Shown in pieces: positions 37,201-48,920 of a stretch of DNA of 64,000 nucleotides. The position numbers and the translations under genes are program-made. Under the pieces are notes generated by a model, which searched no databases, was not told the DNA's origin, and saw nothing but the letters and a program-made list of their open reading frames with translations. This DNA is from Aquanectria penicillioides (lineage: Eukaryota; Ascomycota; Sordariomycetes; Hypocreales; Nectriaceae). Each line of letters starts with the position of its first letter. Within the stretch, counting starts at the first letter, position 1. The stretch lies in NCBI GenBank assembly GCA_003415625.1, contig PYIU01000005.1, positions 2,485,001 to 2,549,000 on the forward strand, in the 5' to 3' direction.

Positions 37201-37254
37201 GTAGCGAATCACCTCACACTTTCGAAGAGGCCAACTTGATAATCGCGGGCGGTC
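31262..37254. other. long gene-free stretch
   Basis: About 6 kb between divergent genes, with no open frame I can support. It holds T-rich tracts at 31784-31812, a GAAAGAAAGAAA tract at 34717-34731, a (CCACAT)n repeat at 36621-36660 and CT-rich DNA before 37255. It must include the promoters and leaders of the Whi5-like and metallopeptidase genes. Confidence 0.5.
36621..36660. repeat. (CCACAT)n hexamer repeat
   Basis: About six tandem CCACAT units in non-coding DNA, about 600 bp before the metallopeptidase start. Confidence 0.9.
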
Positions 37255-39904
37255 ATGGCCCCCTCCTTTCTCAAATTCAAGGACCTGCGCCGTCGGTCTA
37301 GAGCCAGCTTCCGTACCGACCGCACCGACCGCACCGACCATACCGATACGTCGAGCGATGGCGCTGGTAGCCAAGGGACGACCCCCTCGAGCGGCTCTGT
37401 TACACCTCCTTCCATCAACCACCAGTCCGACCCGGCTCTCAACCTCCAGGTAAAGGATCAACAACAACTTCGCCAATCATCGCCCAATCGCCAGAGCACC
37501 CAGAATCTACAAGTGCGACCACCACTGTCCTCGAGTTCTTCCCGATATAGCGTCTCGGGCATGTCGGGTTTAGGAGCCCCATCTCCTAACGGGAAGCAAA
37601 CCTTGCCGGTGTCTCCTTATGCTCCCAGAATATCAAATCTGTCAGAGAACGCATGGGTATGTCACCAACTTTCTTTTGCGGCAACCACGCTTCCAATTGG
37701 TTCACAAGCGCTGCCAGTGCGCCATTCCTTCTCTTAGGAGCCTTGCGGTAGCACACGTTGCTGCAGCCCAGTTTCTTGGCTTCAACAGCCTCACTCAAGA
37801 CACTGATTTGACAAAAATACGCTAATGCCTTCTAGGTCTATCAAAAGGTTCTCCTTGTTTATGGAACGATCGCCGACCCTGCCCAGCAAGCTCTCGATGG
37901 AACCGTTACCGTCTCTCGACTCGATGACAACTTTCCCCCAATTAGCTGGCCTGTCTGTAGCTCCCACTTCAAGGCTCTCGTTTACTTGCAGCCCGGTCCA
38001 AACAAGCTCCGTTTCGAGTTCTCCAGCCCCAAGCTCCCCAACAGTGGCAGCTCCAACCCGATCCATTCTTCGTACCTCACAGTTCATATGCTCCCGACCA
38101 TCAATGCTCCGCCACTGCAGCTTGCCATCATCCTCGCCAAGGACTCCCCTGAAACGTTCGATGCGACGCCCGCGCGCATTGAAAGAGAAGGCAATGGGCT
38201 GGAAACCGCAGTGAGGAAATTCCGCATGGCTGCATATTTGTGGCAAGCCTTTACCTCTGAACAGATGTGGAGGAACAAGCTTGGACGAAGAGCTTTCCGG
38301 TTTGAGGAGGAGTGGACAACGGGCTCCGTCAATTATCGGGATCTCGAAAATGGTACCATGCGATCCGAGGCCAGAATTCACATTATTCGTTGTGACAAGA
38401 CCGTTGCCGAGCTTCGAGATTTGAACAAGGCCCAGCAGCACGAACCGGCCACTGAAAAGGATGCCCTGTTTGGAATTGCTTCCGCTGCGATCAAGAATTA
38501 CTTCAACCCAATGCCCGGCCAGAAGCTCTATGTTTCTGCGCTCCTCCTGGATGCTCACTGGGATACGAGTGCTAAGACGATTACAAGCCATGCTGCCTTG
38601 GGTGGTGGTGATGACACCCTGCAACTTGCGATCTTTGGTTCCCACTGTATGCACAGTTACCCCACTTGTTTCGAAGAAGTTGTGCCCGCTTTCACAGATT
38701 GCACCCCGACTGACACCAACTACGTGGCCAATGATTGCAACGAAGCCGGTAGTTCTTGGGAAGCTGCCAATATCGGCATTGGCGCGCATCTTCATGAAAC
38801 AGGCCATTTGTTTGGATGCCCTCATCAAGAGAGCGGGGTCATGCTACGCGACTATATAGTGCTTAATCGCACCTTCGTATCGCGCGAAGCATACTCTACG
38901 AGGACCAAATCCAAGGGTGGCCTTGCTCTGCAGGGTGATGAATGTGGCTGGCACCGACTTGATTGCCTTCGTTTCCGAGCTCACCCAGCATTCCGACTCC
39001 CCAACGATTCTCCCATGAACCCCGATACCAGCGTTCAAGCATTCCCTGTCGAAGGCGGCAATGTCCTTGTGATGGCAGCAACAGGCATCTCGTTTGTGGA
39101 GATTTTCGCGGAGGGCGATGATGTGTGTAGGTCCTGGATCGAGTATCAACCTGAACAAGGACAAGGACCCCCACCGCGCCAAATCACCCTCAACGAGCAG
39201 GATCTGCGCGCGCGGGTGCCCGAAAACAAGAAGAAGGGGCGCATCACTATTTCAATCAAGTCACATGGTGGTGGGTCGATGGATGTCGAAGACTTCAAAA
39301 TGTTTGCTTCAAAACAATCATCCGTAAAGTTATTGAATGGAAAGCATGCATTCCGATGCAAAGCCTTGGGCAGTTCGAAGATGGAGGGCAGCGAACCTGT
39401 GGAGGCAGTTTTCACCAGTGCCGAGAGGCAGGACCGAATTTTGTCCAAGGTACTCGTGTACCACGGTGATGCCTTAGATGGACTCGAATTTGTGTATGAT
39501 GATGACTCGACACAATTGTTTGGAAAGCGAGGAGGCGGCGACCAGAGTGGTGACGCTTTTGAATTCGGTCAGTTTTCCTCAACGATGGTACCAATGGGGT
39601 CCTCATTGGCTAACATATTTGGTACTAGACGTTCGGCGTGGCGAGTATATTAGTGGTTTCCTTGTACGGGCTGGTTTCTGGATCGACGGGCTGCAAATCT
39701 TGACCAGTCTGGGCCGCAAGTCACCCATGTTTGGAAACGCATACGGCGGAGATGCGTACGTTGTTCGAAATTTAATTCAGCTGGTGGTATACTAATGCAG
39801 GATGCAGGCATACATTGATCCCTCCCCGAGGATACACCATTTGCGGAGTCTCGGGGAGTTGTGGCCCTTGGCTTGACGGGTTTTCGGTTCTTATCTCACG
39901 ATAA
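37255..39904 (+). CDS. metzincin-type zinc metallopeptidase (Metallopep family, YIL108W-like) with C-terminal jacalin-like region
   Basis: Four exons: 37255-37656, 37836-39567, 39629-39755, 39808-39904, giving 785 residues. Introns are 179, 61 and 52 bp with GTATGT, GTCAGT and GTACGT donors. The first 135 residues are Ser/Pro-rich and disordered, with a DRTDRTDHTD repeat. The catalytic signature HETGHLFGCPH (His454, Glu455, His458, His464) fits the metzincin HExxHxxGxxH zinc site. This is the fungal family represented by yeast YIL108W, whose substrate is unknown. The C-terminus (FIARKVLVYHGDALDGLEF-like region, then RRGEYISGFLVRAGFWIDGL, ending CGPWLDGFSVL) resembles a jacalin-type beta-prism lectin fold. 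There is no signal peptide, so it is probably cytoplasmic. Confidence 0.88.
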
Positions 39905-41631
39905 CTGGAACAGAAAACAATACCTTCTTTGGAACATACTGCAGCAGAACATAGATGTTGATGACCTGGACAACACGCGGTTGCGCAATTGAGCGTCTAA
40001 ACGACGCACGTATGAAGTGACAACCGCCGGGAAGGCATGCCATTTTTTTTCTTTCGGCAGAACGGCCATTCATTGGCGTCAGCCGTTTTTATATTTTCTT
40101 TTCCTTCTTCTTCTCCTTCTTCTTCTTCTTTCTTTAATGAATGGGCGGTAATTATGTCGTATGCATTTGCAGAGCATCCGTTCCTCATCGAGCTAGATGG
40201 AAAGGCTCCTGTCTCTTGTTTCGTTTCCGGTTTTGGGTTCTTTGCCCTGGATGGTAATACGACTATTTTGTTTACCAAGGCCTCTCTGGTCATTGGACTG
40301 AATGCGGAGTTTGGGAAGTTGATTTTCTTCCTTTTGACGTTGGCAGCACAACGCAAGGATTTGGAACAAGCAAAGGAAAGTTGGTTGGAAAGGTGGAAGT
40401 ACACGAACACGCATAGTTATTGGGAGATGGCTAGGTGTATATATCGAGGATAAGCCATCAATGGAAGTGGAAGAAGGTAGCAGCTTTTAGTTGCTTCAAA
40501 TATCAGTATTATTTGTGGACTGACGTCTGTGGGCCAGGAACTTGACTTGAATATTTGGTAAGTGATTGGCTAATGTGACGGACGGTGCTGGACTTGGCGG
40601 CAGCATACATGGAAACCAAATAACCTCATTGTCTTCGTTCGCAGGGCAGTACTCTGTTAAGCTTGGTTCTCGGTTTAGTTGTGTCATTTGGGGTAGCGCG
40701 TAGACTAGATGCCCCCAGCTTTAGGGAGGTTAATGAGAGCTTCTGTATTAGATCCTGCATGGGGAAACAGCTCTCGTTGAAAGAGACTCTGAGGCTGGTG
40801 GAGGAGCTCGCCGGCAGGGTTCTTTCAGTTAGTTAGGCGACAGGGGACAATGACATGGGGAGGGCTGCAGAACGGTCTGGCCAAACATCGTATTCAGCAT
40901 TGTCACTGAAGACGCCTTCCTCGGGTACATGTACAGTAGATCACCCCAGGGCAGCCAGTCAAGGACTCAAGGCCACTGGTGGTAGCCAATCCCATGATGA
41001 GCTTCGTAACCACGCGGACAGGGCTGGGGCCACACGCTCCGGCCGCCTGGCCTTGCCACAGATTTCCGTTGGAGCAAAAAAAAAAAGTCACACTGGCGGA
41101 AACCCGCAAACCCGCGCATGCATCACGTGAAAATACAACCCGACGCTAAGTAAGTCCCGGCGTAGCGCGCACATACAATGACGGCATCCCCACCGCTGGA
41201 AGCAAGAAGTGCTTGTTTTGCACGTCCCCCCGATTCCGAAACCGCCCAGCCGCCAGCCGCCAACTACCAACCGTCAAACTGCGACTGCGACTTGCCTGCA
41301 CCTTCCTGCATCACCTTGCTCCGCCCTGTTTTGTTGGGCTAACTTAACCTAACCTCTAAGGGAGACTTCGTTTTTTTTTTCCCTTCCTCCATCATACAAC
41401 TTGCTGTCCTCTCGTGTCGCTGACGACGACGACGACGACACCGCCGCAACTCCGACAAAGCTGTTCTTCGCACAGGCCACCAACCACTCCGAGACAAACG
41501 CCAACTCCCCGCTACCTGAAAGTGTTGAGCGCCTGGTCGATCCATCCGGGACCATCCTCTTCCCTTTTTTCTTTCCCCTCTCTCCCTCTCTCCCTCCTTC
41601 CTGCCAACGCACCTGCGCGCCTTGTCACAGC
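39905..41631. other. intergenic, nothing recognised
   Basis: About 1.7 kb between two plus-strand genes. A 138-codon open frame at 40037-40453 starts inside a T/C-rich simple-sequence tract and has no domain signature, so it is left out. CT-rich DNA at 41560-41610 precedes the next start. Confidence 0.5.
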
Positions 41632-42621
41632 ATGTCGAGACGAAGCAGCACCATGGCATCCAGTTCCAACGGAAACCTACCCAAGGACATCTCGTCCACC
41701 AACCAACCTGGTACGTCGCGACGGAGCCATACCCGCGGATGTGGGTCTGTGGAGAGAATCTGCATGTGAAAATGGTTGTCCGAGTAGCTAACATGACAAT
41801 TTTATAGCCATTGACAAGCAGAAGATGCTGCTGTCGGCCGACGTGGGCCACTTCTCCCTCATCCGGGCCCTTCACCTTGCCGACTCCATCACCCTCATGA
41901 ACGGTACGTTTTCGCCGAGCTGACTACGAGAGGAATTAGTTGGAACTGGAAGCTAATGCTGGGTGGTTTTGAACAAAGGTTTTTGCGGTGTCATGTCCAT
42001 CTTCTCGTCGCTACGGTACTGCCTCGGAGACCCCGACGCATTTGACAAGGTTTACGTTGCGCTCGCTTTCCTGCCCTTTGGGCTGTTCTTCGACTTCCTC
42101 GACGGCAAGGTGGCGCGATGGAGGAAGAAGAGCAGTCTCATGGGCCAAGAGTTGGACTCCCTCGCCGATTTGGTACGTCAAATTTAGGGTTTCTTGCTGG
42201 AAAGCCGGGATCAATTTTTGCCCCATGAAACTAACTTGGATCGATGACGTAGATCTCTTTCGGTGTCGCCCCCGCCATGGTTGCCTTCACTATTGGCTTC
42301 CGCTCCGTCGCCGATACCGTCGCCCTCACCTTCTTCGTCCTCTGCGGCCTCACTCGTCTAGCCCGCTTCAACGTAACCGTCTCTGTCCTTCCCAAGGATG
42401 CTTCGGGCAAGAGCCAATACTTTGAGGGTACTCCTATCCCCACCTCACTCGGAATGGACGCCATCATGGCATACTGGGTTTCTCAGCGCTGGGTTCTCGA
42501 GGACCTGCCTCTAGGAGTCTGGCTTGAGGGAACCTCCCTTGAGTTCCATCCCATCGTCCTGCTCTTCGTCATCCATGGCTGCCTCATGACCAGCAAGACG
42601 ATCCACATACCTAAGCCTTAA
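41632..42621 (+). CDS. CHO1: phosphatidylserine synthase (CDP-diacylglycerol-serine O-phosphatidyltransferase)
   Basis: Four exons: 41632-41710, 41808-41903, 41979-42172, 42253-42621, giving 245 residues. Introns are 97, 75 and 80 bp with GTACGT donors. The CDP-alcohol phosphotransferase signature DG-x2-AR-x8-G-x3-D-x3-D is complete in exon 3 ([10 protein letters not shown] through GQELDSLAD). Several hydrophobic segments follow ([44 protein letters not shown]). The enzyme makes phosphatidylserine from CDP-diacylglycerol and serine in the ER membrane, the first step toward phosphatidylethanolamine by decarboxylation. A second in-frame ATG at 41653 is an alternative start. Symbol given after the yeast orthologue. 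Confidence 0.93.
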
Positions 42622-45600
42622 GAGACGAGTCCCGACTAAACAGCTCAACCTGTGGGAATGATAAAAGGGAAGTTATGGATTGAGCATTGTGTTGATAGAT
42701 TGGTATGCGCTGGAGGCGCTGTGCTCGCAATGAAACTGGCAATGGGCTTGCCCCCAGGAACGAGAAGGAAGGCAAGAAAAAAAATTGAATGTATGTGTGT
42801 GCGTGAGAGAGAGAGAGAGAGAGAGAAGACAGCAGAATACGGGATTCCTCACTGGGCTAGGCGATATACTTGGAAAGGTCACGCATGATTCACGCAGCTC
42901 ATCTTAACCAAAGGTAGTTCATGATACCCCATTCATTCACGGACCAACATCCCTTGATCCAAGGCGCTATTTGAAATACAGTGCAACTATGAGAGCTAGT
43001 AAAGGTTGTGATCATGATTGTGGTGGTCCTAACGAGGCCAAGAAAGCTAGGGAATGGTATTTGGGAATTGGATGGATGGCACACAAAACGCCAGACGAAA
43101 CAAGCCAAAAACAAAAAAAAAAAAAAAAAAAAAAAAAAAGCACCTCGGTCCCGTAGTTGTGATGAAGAAGCCCGAAGGTAGGTAGGTAGGGACGGAGGGA
43201 GTGTGTGAGCTTCACCGCGAATGAATAGCACACTCCTAGTGAGATTTGACCATCGTTAAAAATCCAGCAAGCTCAATTAGATAGTCCAGAGACCAAAGAT
43301 GTCTCATCGCTTGATGCCGGTTCATATGTAGCAGTAGTCTTCCCAAGCGTTGTCAGCAGGGCAAAGACATTGGGAGCTCAGGCCAAAAAGCTCCGCGCGC
43401 ATCATGAGTGCGGCGAGGCTGCAGCTAGCGCATAGACATTGACGAATTCTCACGAGGCAAGAAGGGGGGGGACTTGGCACCGTTGGTTCATTATGACACG
43501 GTCGTGGAGGTGTTCCAACGTCCTCATATACCTACAGGTGATGAGGAAACTATCGATGTCACCTGGGTGAGGTGGGAGCGGTGTCCAACCCTAGCTGGAC
43601 CGTAAGAGTTGGTGCACGATTGTAGGCATGATGAGGTGGCGCTGTGGACTTTTGTTTCAAGAAGGATGCTTTTGGTATCTTCGGGACAGCTGAGCGCCGC
43701 AGGTTGTTTCTGCTTCTCATCAGGGATGTGATGGTTGATCCCGCATAATTGTGGCACAATAATCTGCAAGGCTAGACAAGAAGATAAGCTGCCGAAGATG
43801 TACCTTAGTTGTCTTTTGCTTTTTTGCTTCCTTTCTTTCGTAGTAAGCCAGGAGAGCGTGGGCGAGAGTTTCAATGCTTGGCTTACAGCTTATCTCTTGG
43901 TACATGTAGGTGTGAGCCATCTGAAGTCGTAGGAGGTAGAGTGAGTACCTAGGTACCTATATATACCCATCCACCCATGTATCCAGCCAACTTCAGCCGC
44001 AGCCGGAAATGTCCCCAAGGCCCAAATGCCCAACGAGATGATTTACGGTCTGTGCGATGGGTATCGCCAGAGTCCTCAAGGTTCTCTCCTTCTTCCTCCC
44101 CCCTCGCCCAGACCAAGAGACAAGACGCGGTGAAACGCGCTTTCGATGGGGAGCCTCGGGACGACCTAACTGAATAGTAGTTGTGGCCGGCGCACTGGCC
44201 ACAGGTTCTGGGGACAATGGGGTTAGTTGCACATGGTCATCCAATTTGCTTTCGGAGTGAGGCTTTGGTAGTCCGTCCGTTGAGGGCCGCAGCCAGTTTT
44301 TCCGTAGGAGAGTGGCAGAGTGAGCAGAGTGGGTAGCGAGGGAGGCTGTGCTGGGGGGACAGGGTAGTGTTGCGGGCGGGCGGGCGGGTGTTGGCAAGTT
44401 GAGGCCCTCATCACCATGGGCTGCCCCTATTAGAGGCCCAGAGTTGGTACACGGCACAAGGCAGAAAGCACAAAGCACAAAGCAAATGGGATTGCGCTAG
44501 TCCTTCGCCTGGCAGCCGCCGTCGCTGTGGAAGGATTTCACTCCAGCTTGGCGCGTGTGTGCAGTAGTTGCAGCAGGTACAGGCTGACGCACAAGACGAT
44601 GGCCCATAATGCAAACAGAGACAGAGAGAGAGGCTTTTTTTCTTCTTTTTCTTTCTCTTTTCCCCATTTCCTTTAACCGTTTTCGAAGTGTCTGTTGAGT
44701 TTTACGGTTGCCAGGGGAGCATTCATTGTGAAGGTTCAAGAGTGGAAAGTCTATCTGCGTGCACACACACGGAACTCGTTTTGGTCCCCATGGTCGTAGG
44801 GCGTGCTAAAAATGGTAAGAAAACACACGACGAGGCGTCACCAGGTATCCTCCTCCTTCATCAACCCGTGCACTACCAGCACTTAATCTGTGTCCAAGCC
44901 TTGCTCACTCAGCTAAGGATCTGCCTGTCGCCTCTGTTGGTTTGTTCCCTGGTGTTTCCTCCCCGCTGTCTGCTTGACTCCTTCGTTTCCCTCGTTTCCC
45001 TGTCCTTGTCCGTTTGCGATTCTCGTCCGCCCAATTGATGGTCCGGCAGCGTCGGTGCCTCCCACACGTGCCTCGAAACAATGTGCCCGTCACCCAGCGC
45101 CGCCAAAGGTGCCACCAACCAACAAACTATCCAGGCCCAATCAGTTAGCCGCTGCGAGTCTAGGATGAGCAGACCAAAAACTAACACTTTGCACTAGGAC
45201 AATCCACAGAAGCTCACCGGCAGCGCCTCATCACCTCGTCTCCCGTAATGCGATGTAATCCGTCACCCACCCCAGCGTCATCACGTTCTCAACCTTGTCC
45301 CCCGCCGTTCCAAAAGGTGCCCCAAGCAAGATACATACCTCATCAAAGTACGTCCCTAGAGGAGCACAACAAGTGGTACCGCGCCTACAGTCTCCATGCC
45401 TAGGTGCTGCCATTGTGGATTCTCAGATGCTCTGGGCTACGTGCGAGCGTAGGCCTCATCTCATCTCCTAGATTGTTGTCGCCAACTATCGCGTACATCT
45501 CCGTTGCTTCACGGGTCTCGCCTGAGACACAACCGAGAGAGGCATCGCCTCCAAACCCCCGTCGTCCCCTCTTCTCACCCACGTTTCCTCTGCCCAAGTG

Positions 45601-46160
45601 GGGATGCGCTGCTTACTGCCCAGAGCGCGGAAGCTAGGGGAGTGCCTTGCATGCGCGTGGGCCCCAGTCGCTCAGCCCAGGTCTGTCTATTCTTGTCTCA
45701 CAGATCCATCCATCCATCCCACTTGACATATCACGACTTGTACCGTATTCTCGGGCCAAGCCCGTTCGGCCAAGGTGGCTCCGGCCTACGCCTCAAATCC
45801 TGAAAAGCTTCCGTTTCCCTCTCCCTCCCTTTGTCCTGTTGTCGTTGGTCCTTTCGAGTTTCTTGCCTCGCACTCCCACTCCAGTTCGCTTTAGTTCCTG
45901 ATGGCTGTTCATTTCGGCCCACCTCTCCCAAGCTTTATTCAACGCTTGACTGATTCAGTCGTTATGCCTCAAGTACCTCTTCGCTTCGTCGCTCGTTGCC
46001 CGTGACACCTTTCTTACTTTGTTGCCCTTTTTATTCTTCCATAAGCAACATCCCGGGGATTTGGTCCTGCCCCTCCTCCCCGCACGAACGAGTTTGTCTA
46101 CATTCTCATGTCCTACGACTTACACCTCTTCCCAACACCGGCTCCAACACCGTCATAACC
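42622..46160. other. gene-free stretch with simple repeats
   Basis: About 3.5 kb before the MFS gene. It contains a GA dinucleotide run at 42804-42825, a 27-A run at 43113-43139, GGTAGGTAGGTAGGG at 43177-43191 and CT-rich DNA toward the MFS start. No coding sequence is supported. Confidence 0.5.
43113..43139. repeat. 27-base A homopolymer
   Basis: An uninterrupted A run in intergenic DNA. It could be a poly(A) remnant of a retroposed sequence, but no element or target-site duplication is visible next to it. Confidence 0.9.
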
Positions 46161-48506
46161 ATGGAGCCATTAAGGCCCTCGTCCCAAAATGATCCCGAAA
46201 AGTCGGATGAGCTCCACGAACGCTCCCGCGCTGAAATTGCCGCTCAAAATGCCGCTAATGCGTTGATCGCCGTTACTGAGTCCTACCGTCACCACTTTCA
46301 GATAGACGGTGCTGCTGTACCAAACCCGCCATCTCGTTCTTACGCGCACTCGCGCAACTCCTCCAGCAGTAGCACGTCTTCTCAACGCTTGATAGATCGC
46401 GATCCTGTAAGGCTGCCGAGCTTTTCGAACCTGTCTTGGTCATCTAGTCCCCGGTATCGTGCCGTATCGTTGCACGATGATGCCTTTTCTCAATTGTCTG
46501 ATCGAGACTCGTTTACCCTTGTCCAAGCCGAATCCGATCCAGATGTCATCCAACCTGCTCAGCCCGTCTTTAGTCTCCCTGATGACTTGATTCGACTCTC
46601 GACCCCTCATCTCCCTGCCCGGTTGAACACACCCCCGTCTCTTTCATCACCTTATAGTCCACCCGCTCTTATCACAGAGGAGGAAGACGAAGAACGAGAC
46701 CGACGCAATGAGCAGGAGGTAATCCTGACAGTATTAACACCACCTCGATATCCACGAACTGAGTCAAGGCGGGACTCCGAACCACTCTCAGATCCAATCT
46801 CAGACCTAGAATCGGGCATCGTTTCGTATCCATCCGAGGTTCCTCTTTATGACGGCGGTCTTGCTGAAGCTTCTCGGCGTGTCGATGCATTCAGAGCCAG
46901 CACCCACGAATACATGAATTTACGACCCGATTGTGGGACTGAGGCTCTTCCCTTTGGCACTGTCACGCATATTCGCGCCGGTTCCGAGGGAGAGGCCCTG
47001 GTTGGAGTGCGTAGGAAGCCATTAGCACCAGGTGCCAAAACCCTAGGGTTCAACCATTCCCTTACCAATGAGGTTATCTTCGTCTTTATCATATGCATGG
47101 CTCAGGTACTTGCGTGGGCTGGGCTAGCTCAGACACTTGTTCCAGCAAGCTTGATGGGAGAGACTTTCCCCAAACAAGAAAGGACAGCAGGGCATCTCGC
47201 TTGGTACACGTCGGCATACGCTTTGGGAACAGGGTCGTGTATTCTTTTTGGACATCGCCTCGGGCGAATTTTTGGGCAAAAGTTGATCTTTGCCCTGGGA
47301 TATTTCTGGTTCGCGCTTTGGAGTCTGCTTGCTGGCTTGAGTGTCTATGTCAAAGTCACTGGCGGTGCCTGCACGGCGTTCTTCTGCGTCTGCAGAGCAA
47401 TGCAGGGAATCGGTCCGGCATTGCTACTCCCCAACGGTCAGGCCTTGCTCCAGCGAGCATATCCGCCCAGCCCTCGCAAGGCTGCCGTCATGGCGCTATG
47501 GGACGCGGCGACTCCTCTAGGATTCGTGGTCGGCTCGGTCATGACCAGCGTCTTTGCCCACTTTTCATGGTGGGCGTGGGCATTCTATAGCCTCTGCACG
47601 GTCTGCTTGGCATCGGCAGCAATGAGCGTCCTCGTTATTCCCCCTAGGAACGTGGTGATTCATGACCTGGAAGTAAGTCTCTGGAGTCGCTTGGATATTG
47701 TTGGTGTTTGCGTTGGCTTCGCCGGCCTGGTTCTCTTTTGCACGGGGTGGAATCAGGCCCCTGTTGTTTCGTTCAACGACGCCGAGGCATATGTTCTCCT
47801 TGGTATTGGCCTTGTGCTTGTTATTGCTTTCTTCTATATTGAGTCGCGAGCCAGTCATCCAATCGTACCCATCAGGCAGATGGAGCCCCCCTCAGCCCTT
47901 GTCCTTGGTTGTGCTGCTGCCAGCTGGGCTGCTTTTGGTATCTGGGTCTGGTATCTCATTCGATTCATCGAGCACTTCCGGGACTGGGAGCCTCTGCTCC
48001 TCAGTGCCGGTTTTGTTCCCCTCCTTGTGGCAGGTTTGATCACGGCCGTTGTCAGCGGCCATCTTCTCTGCAAGAAGCTGGCTGCACATTCGGCCCTGGT
48101 CATCTCGACCTTGACCATTCTCATCAGCTCGATCCTCATAGCTACGGCTCCGGAGCAACAGTCGTATTGGCTCAACGCATTTTTCAGTATTATCATTATG
48201 TCGGTCGGAATGGTGCTGTCTTTCCCGTCGACGGTAGGGGTACTTGACAGAAGTCTCCCCCAGGGGTATCATGGCCTTGCGGGTGGCCTCACTGGTGCCT
48301 CGGCGGCGTACGCACTCTCAATCAGCCTCGGGATGGCAGGCACCGTGGAAAGGGATGTCCTAAACAAGGGGGCGACAACACTCGAAGGATATCGAGCAGC
48401 CCAGTATTTGGGGCTGGGTCTTAGTGGGCTGAGCGTCGTATTAGCGCTCGGCATATTTTTCATTACTCTGTTTCGGCGTTCGACTACATCAAAAAAGGGC
48501 GGTTAA
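46161..48506 (+). CDS. 14-TM MFS transporter, DHA2 (drug:H+ antiporter-2 / Atr1-like) type, with long N-terminal tail
   Basis: A single open frame of 781 residues from ATG 46161 (ACCATGG context). The frame is open further upstream but without another ATG. Residues 1 to about 300 are hydrophilic, Ser/Asp-rich and probably cytoplasmic. Fourteen hydrophobic segments then follow, from EVIFVFIICMAQVLAWAGLA to LGLSGLSVVLALGIFFITLF. The TM2-3 loop HRLGRIFGQK resembles MFS motif A (G-x3-D/R-R-x-G-R/K). TM4-5 has CRAMQGIGPALLLPNGQALL and GFVVGS, as in motif B/C of DHA2 members such as yeast Atr1. Substrate cannot be read from the sequence; multidrug or amino-acid-analogue export are family precedents. 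The 300-residue tail is unusually long for the family. Confidence 0.9.
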   Translation: MEPLRPSSQNDPEKSDELHERSRAEIAAQNAANALIAVTESYRHHFQIDGAAVPNPPSRSYAHSRNSSSSSTSSQRLIDRDPVRLPSFSNLSWSSSPRYRAVSLHDDAFSQLSDRDSFTLVQAESDPDVIQPAQPVFSLPDDLIRLSTPHLPARLNTPPSLSSPYSPPALITEEEDEERDRRNEQEVILTVLTPPRYPRTESRRDSEPLSDPISDLESGIVSYPSEVPLYDGGLAEASRRVDAFRASTHEYMNLRPDCGTEALPFGTVTHIRAGSEGEALVGVRRKPLAPGAKTLGFNHSLTNEVIFVFIICMAQVLAWAGLAQTLVPASLMGETFPKQERTAGHLAWYTSAYALGTGSCILFGHRLGRIFGQKLIFALGYFWFALWSLLAGLSVYVKVTGGACTAFFCVCRAMQGIGPALLLPNGQALLQRAYPPSPRKAAVMALWDAATPLGFVVGSVMTSVFAHFSWWAWAFYSLCTVCLASAAMSVLVIPPRNVVIHDLEVSLWSRLDIVGVCVGFAGLVLFCTGWNQAPVVSFNDAEAYVLLGIGLVLVIAFFYIESRASHPIVPIRQMEPPSALVLGCAAASWAAFGIWVWYLIRFIEHFRDWEPLLLSAGFVPLLVAGLITAVVSGHLLCKKLAAHSALVISTLTILISSILIATAPEQQSYWLNAFFSIIIMSVGMVLSFPSTVGVLDRSLPQGYHGLAGGLTGASAAYALSISLGMAGTVERDVLNKGATTLEGYRAAQYLGLGLSGLSVVLALGIFFITLFRRSTTSKKGG

Positions 48507-48920
48507 GTATGGAGGATTGGTTGGGTTGGTTGGTTAGTTGGTTGGTCATATACCCCAGAGGGAGGAATTTGGTTAGCATTCTCTGCTGTATCATCCTTAG
48601 CACATGCAAGTAATTGTGATCCACATCAGCGTTGGCAAAGCTCGGCAATAAATGTCAACATTGGAAAAGGTTCTCTATCTTTTTTGATTTCACTCTCTCC
48701 TCGCTGCACGTTATCCATTGTGACTGTACAAACTCCGAATGCCGTACCGCACCGCAGGATTGGATATAGAGCCCGGGGTGAGGGGACCAAAAAGAACAAC
48801 CAAAGCACAAACCACCGTAAAACGCCAGAAAAAAACCCAGATTTCTTTGAACAAGCGCAGCCGTACCCCCCTTCTCTCGTCTTTTCTCGTCCGTCATTTG
48901 CTGTCTCGGTCCTCTCAGGT
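48507..48920. other. intergenic, convergent 3' ends
   Basis: About 410 bp between the MFS and Gar1 stop codons, containing GGTTGGTTGGTTGG repeats at 48518-48546. No gene seen. Confidence 0.6.

Noticed and set aside
40037..40453. 138-codon plus-strand frame
   Set aside because: It starts in a TTC-rich simple tract and shows no domain, signal or codon preference; the latter half is mildly protein-like but not enough to call.
43113..43139. Poly(A) tail of a retrotransposed element
   Set aside because: No element body, target-site duplication or reverse-transcriptase remnant was found next to the A run.
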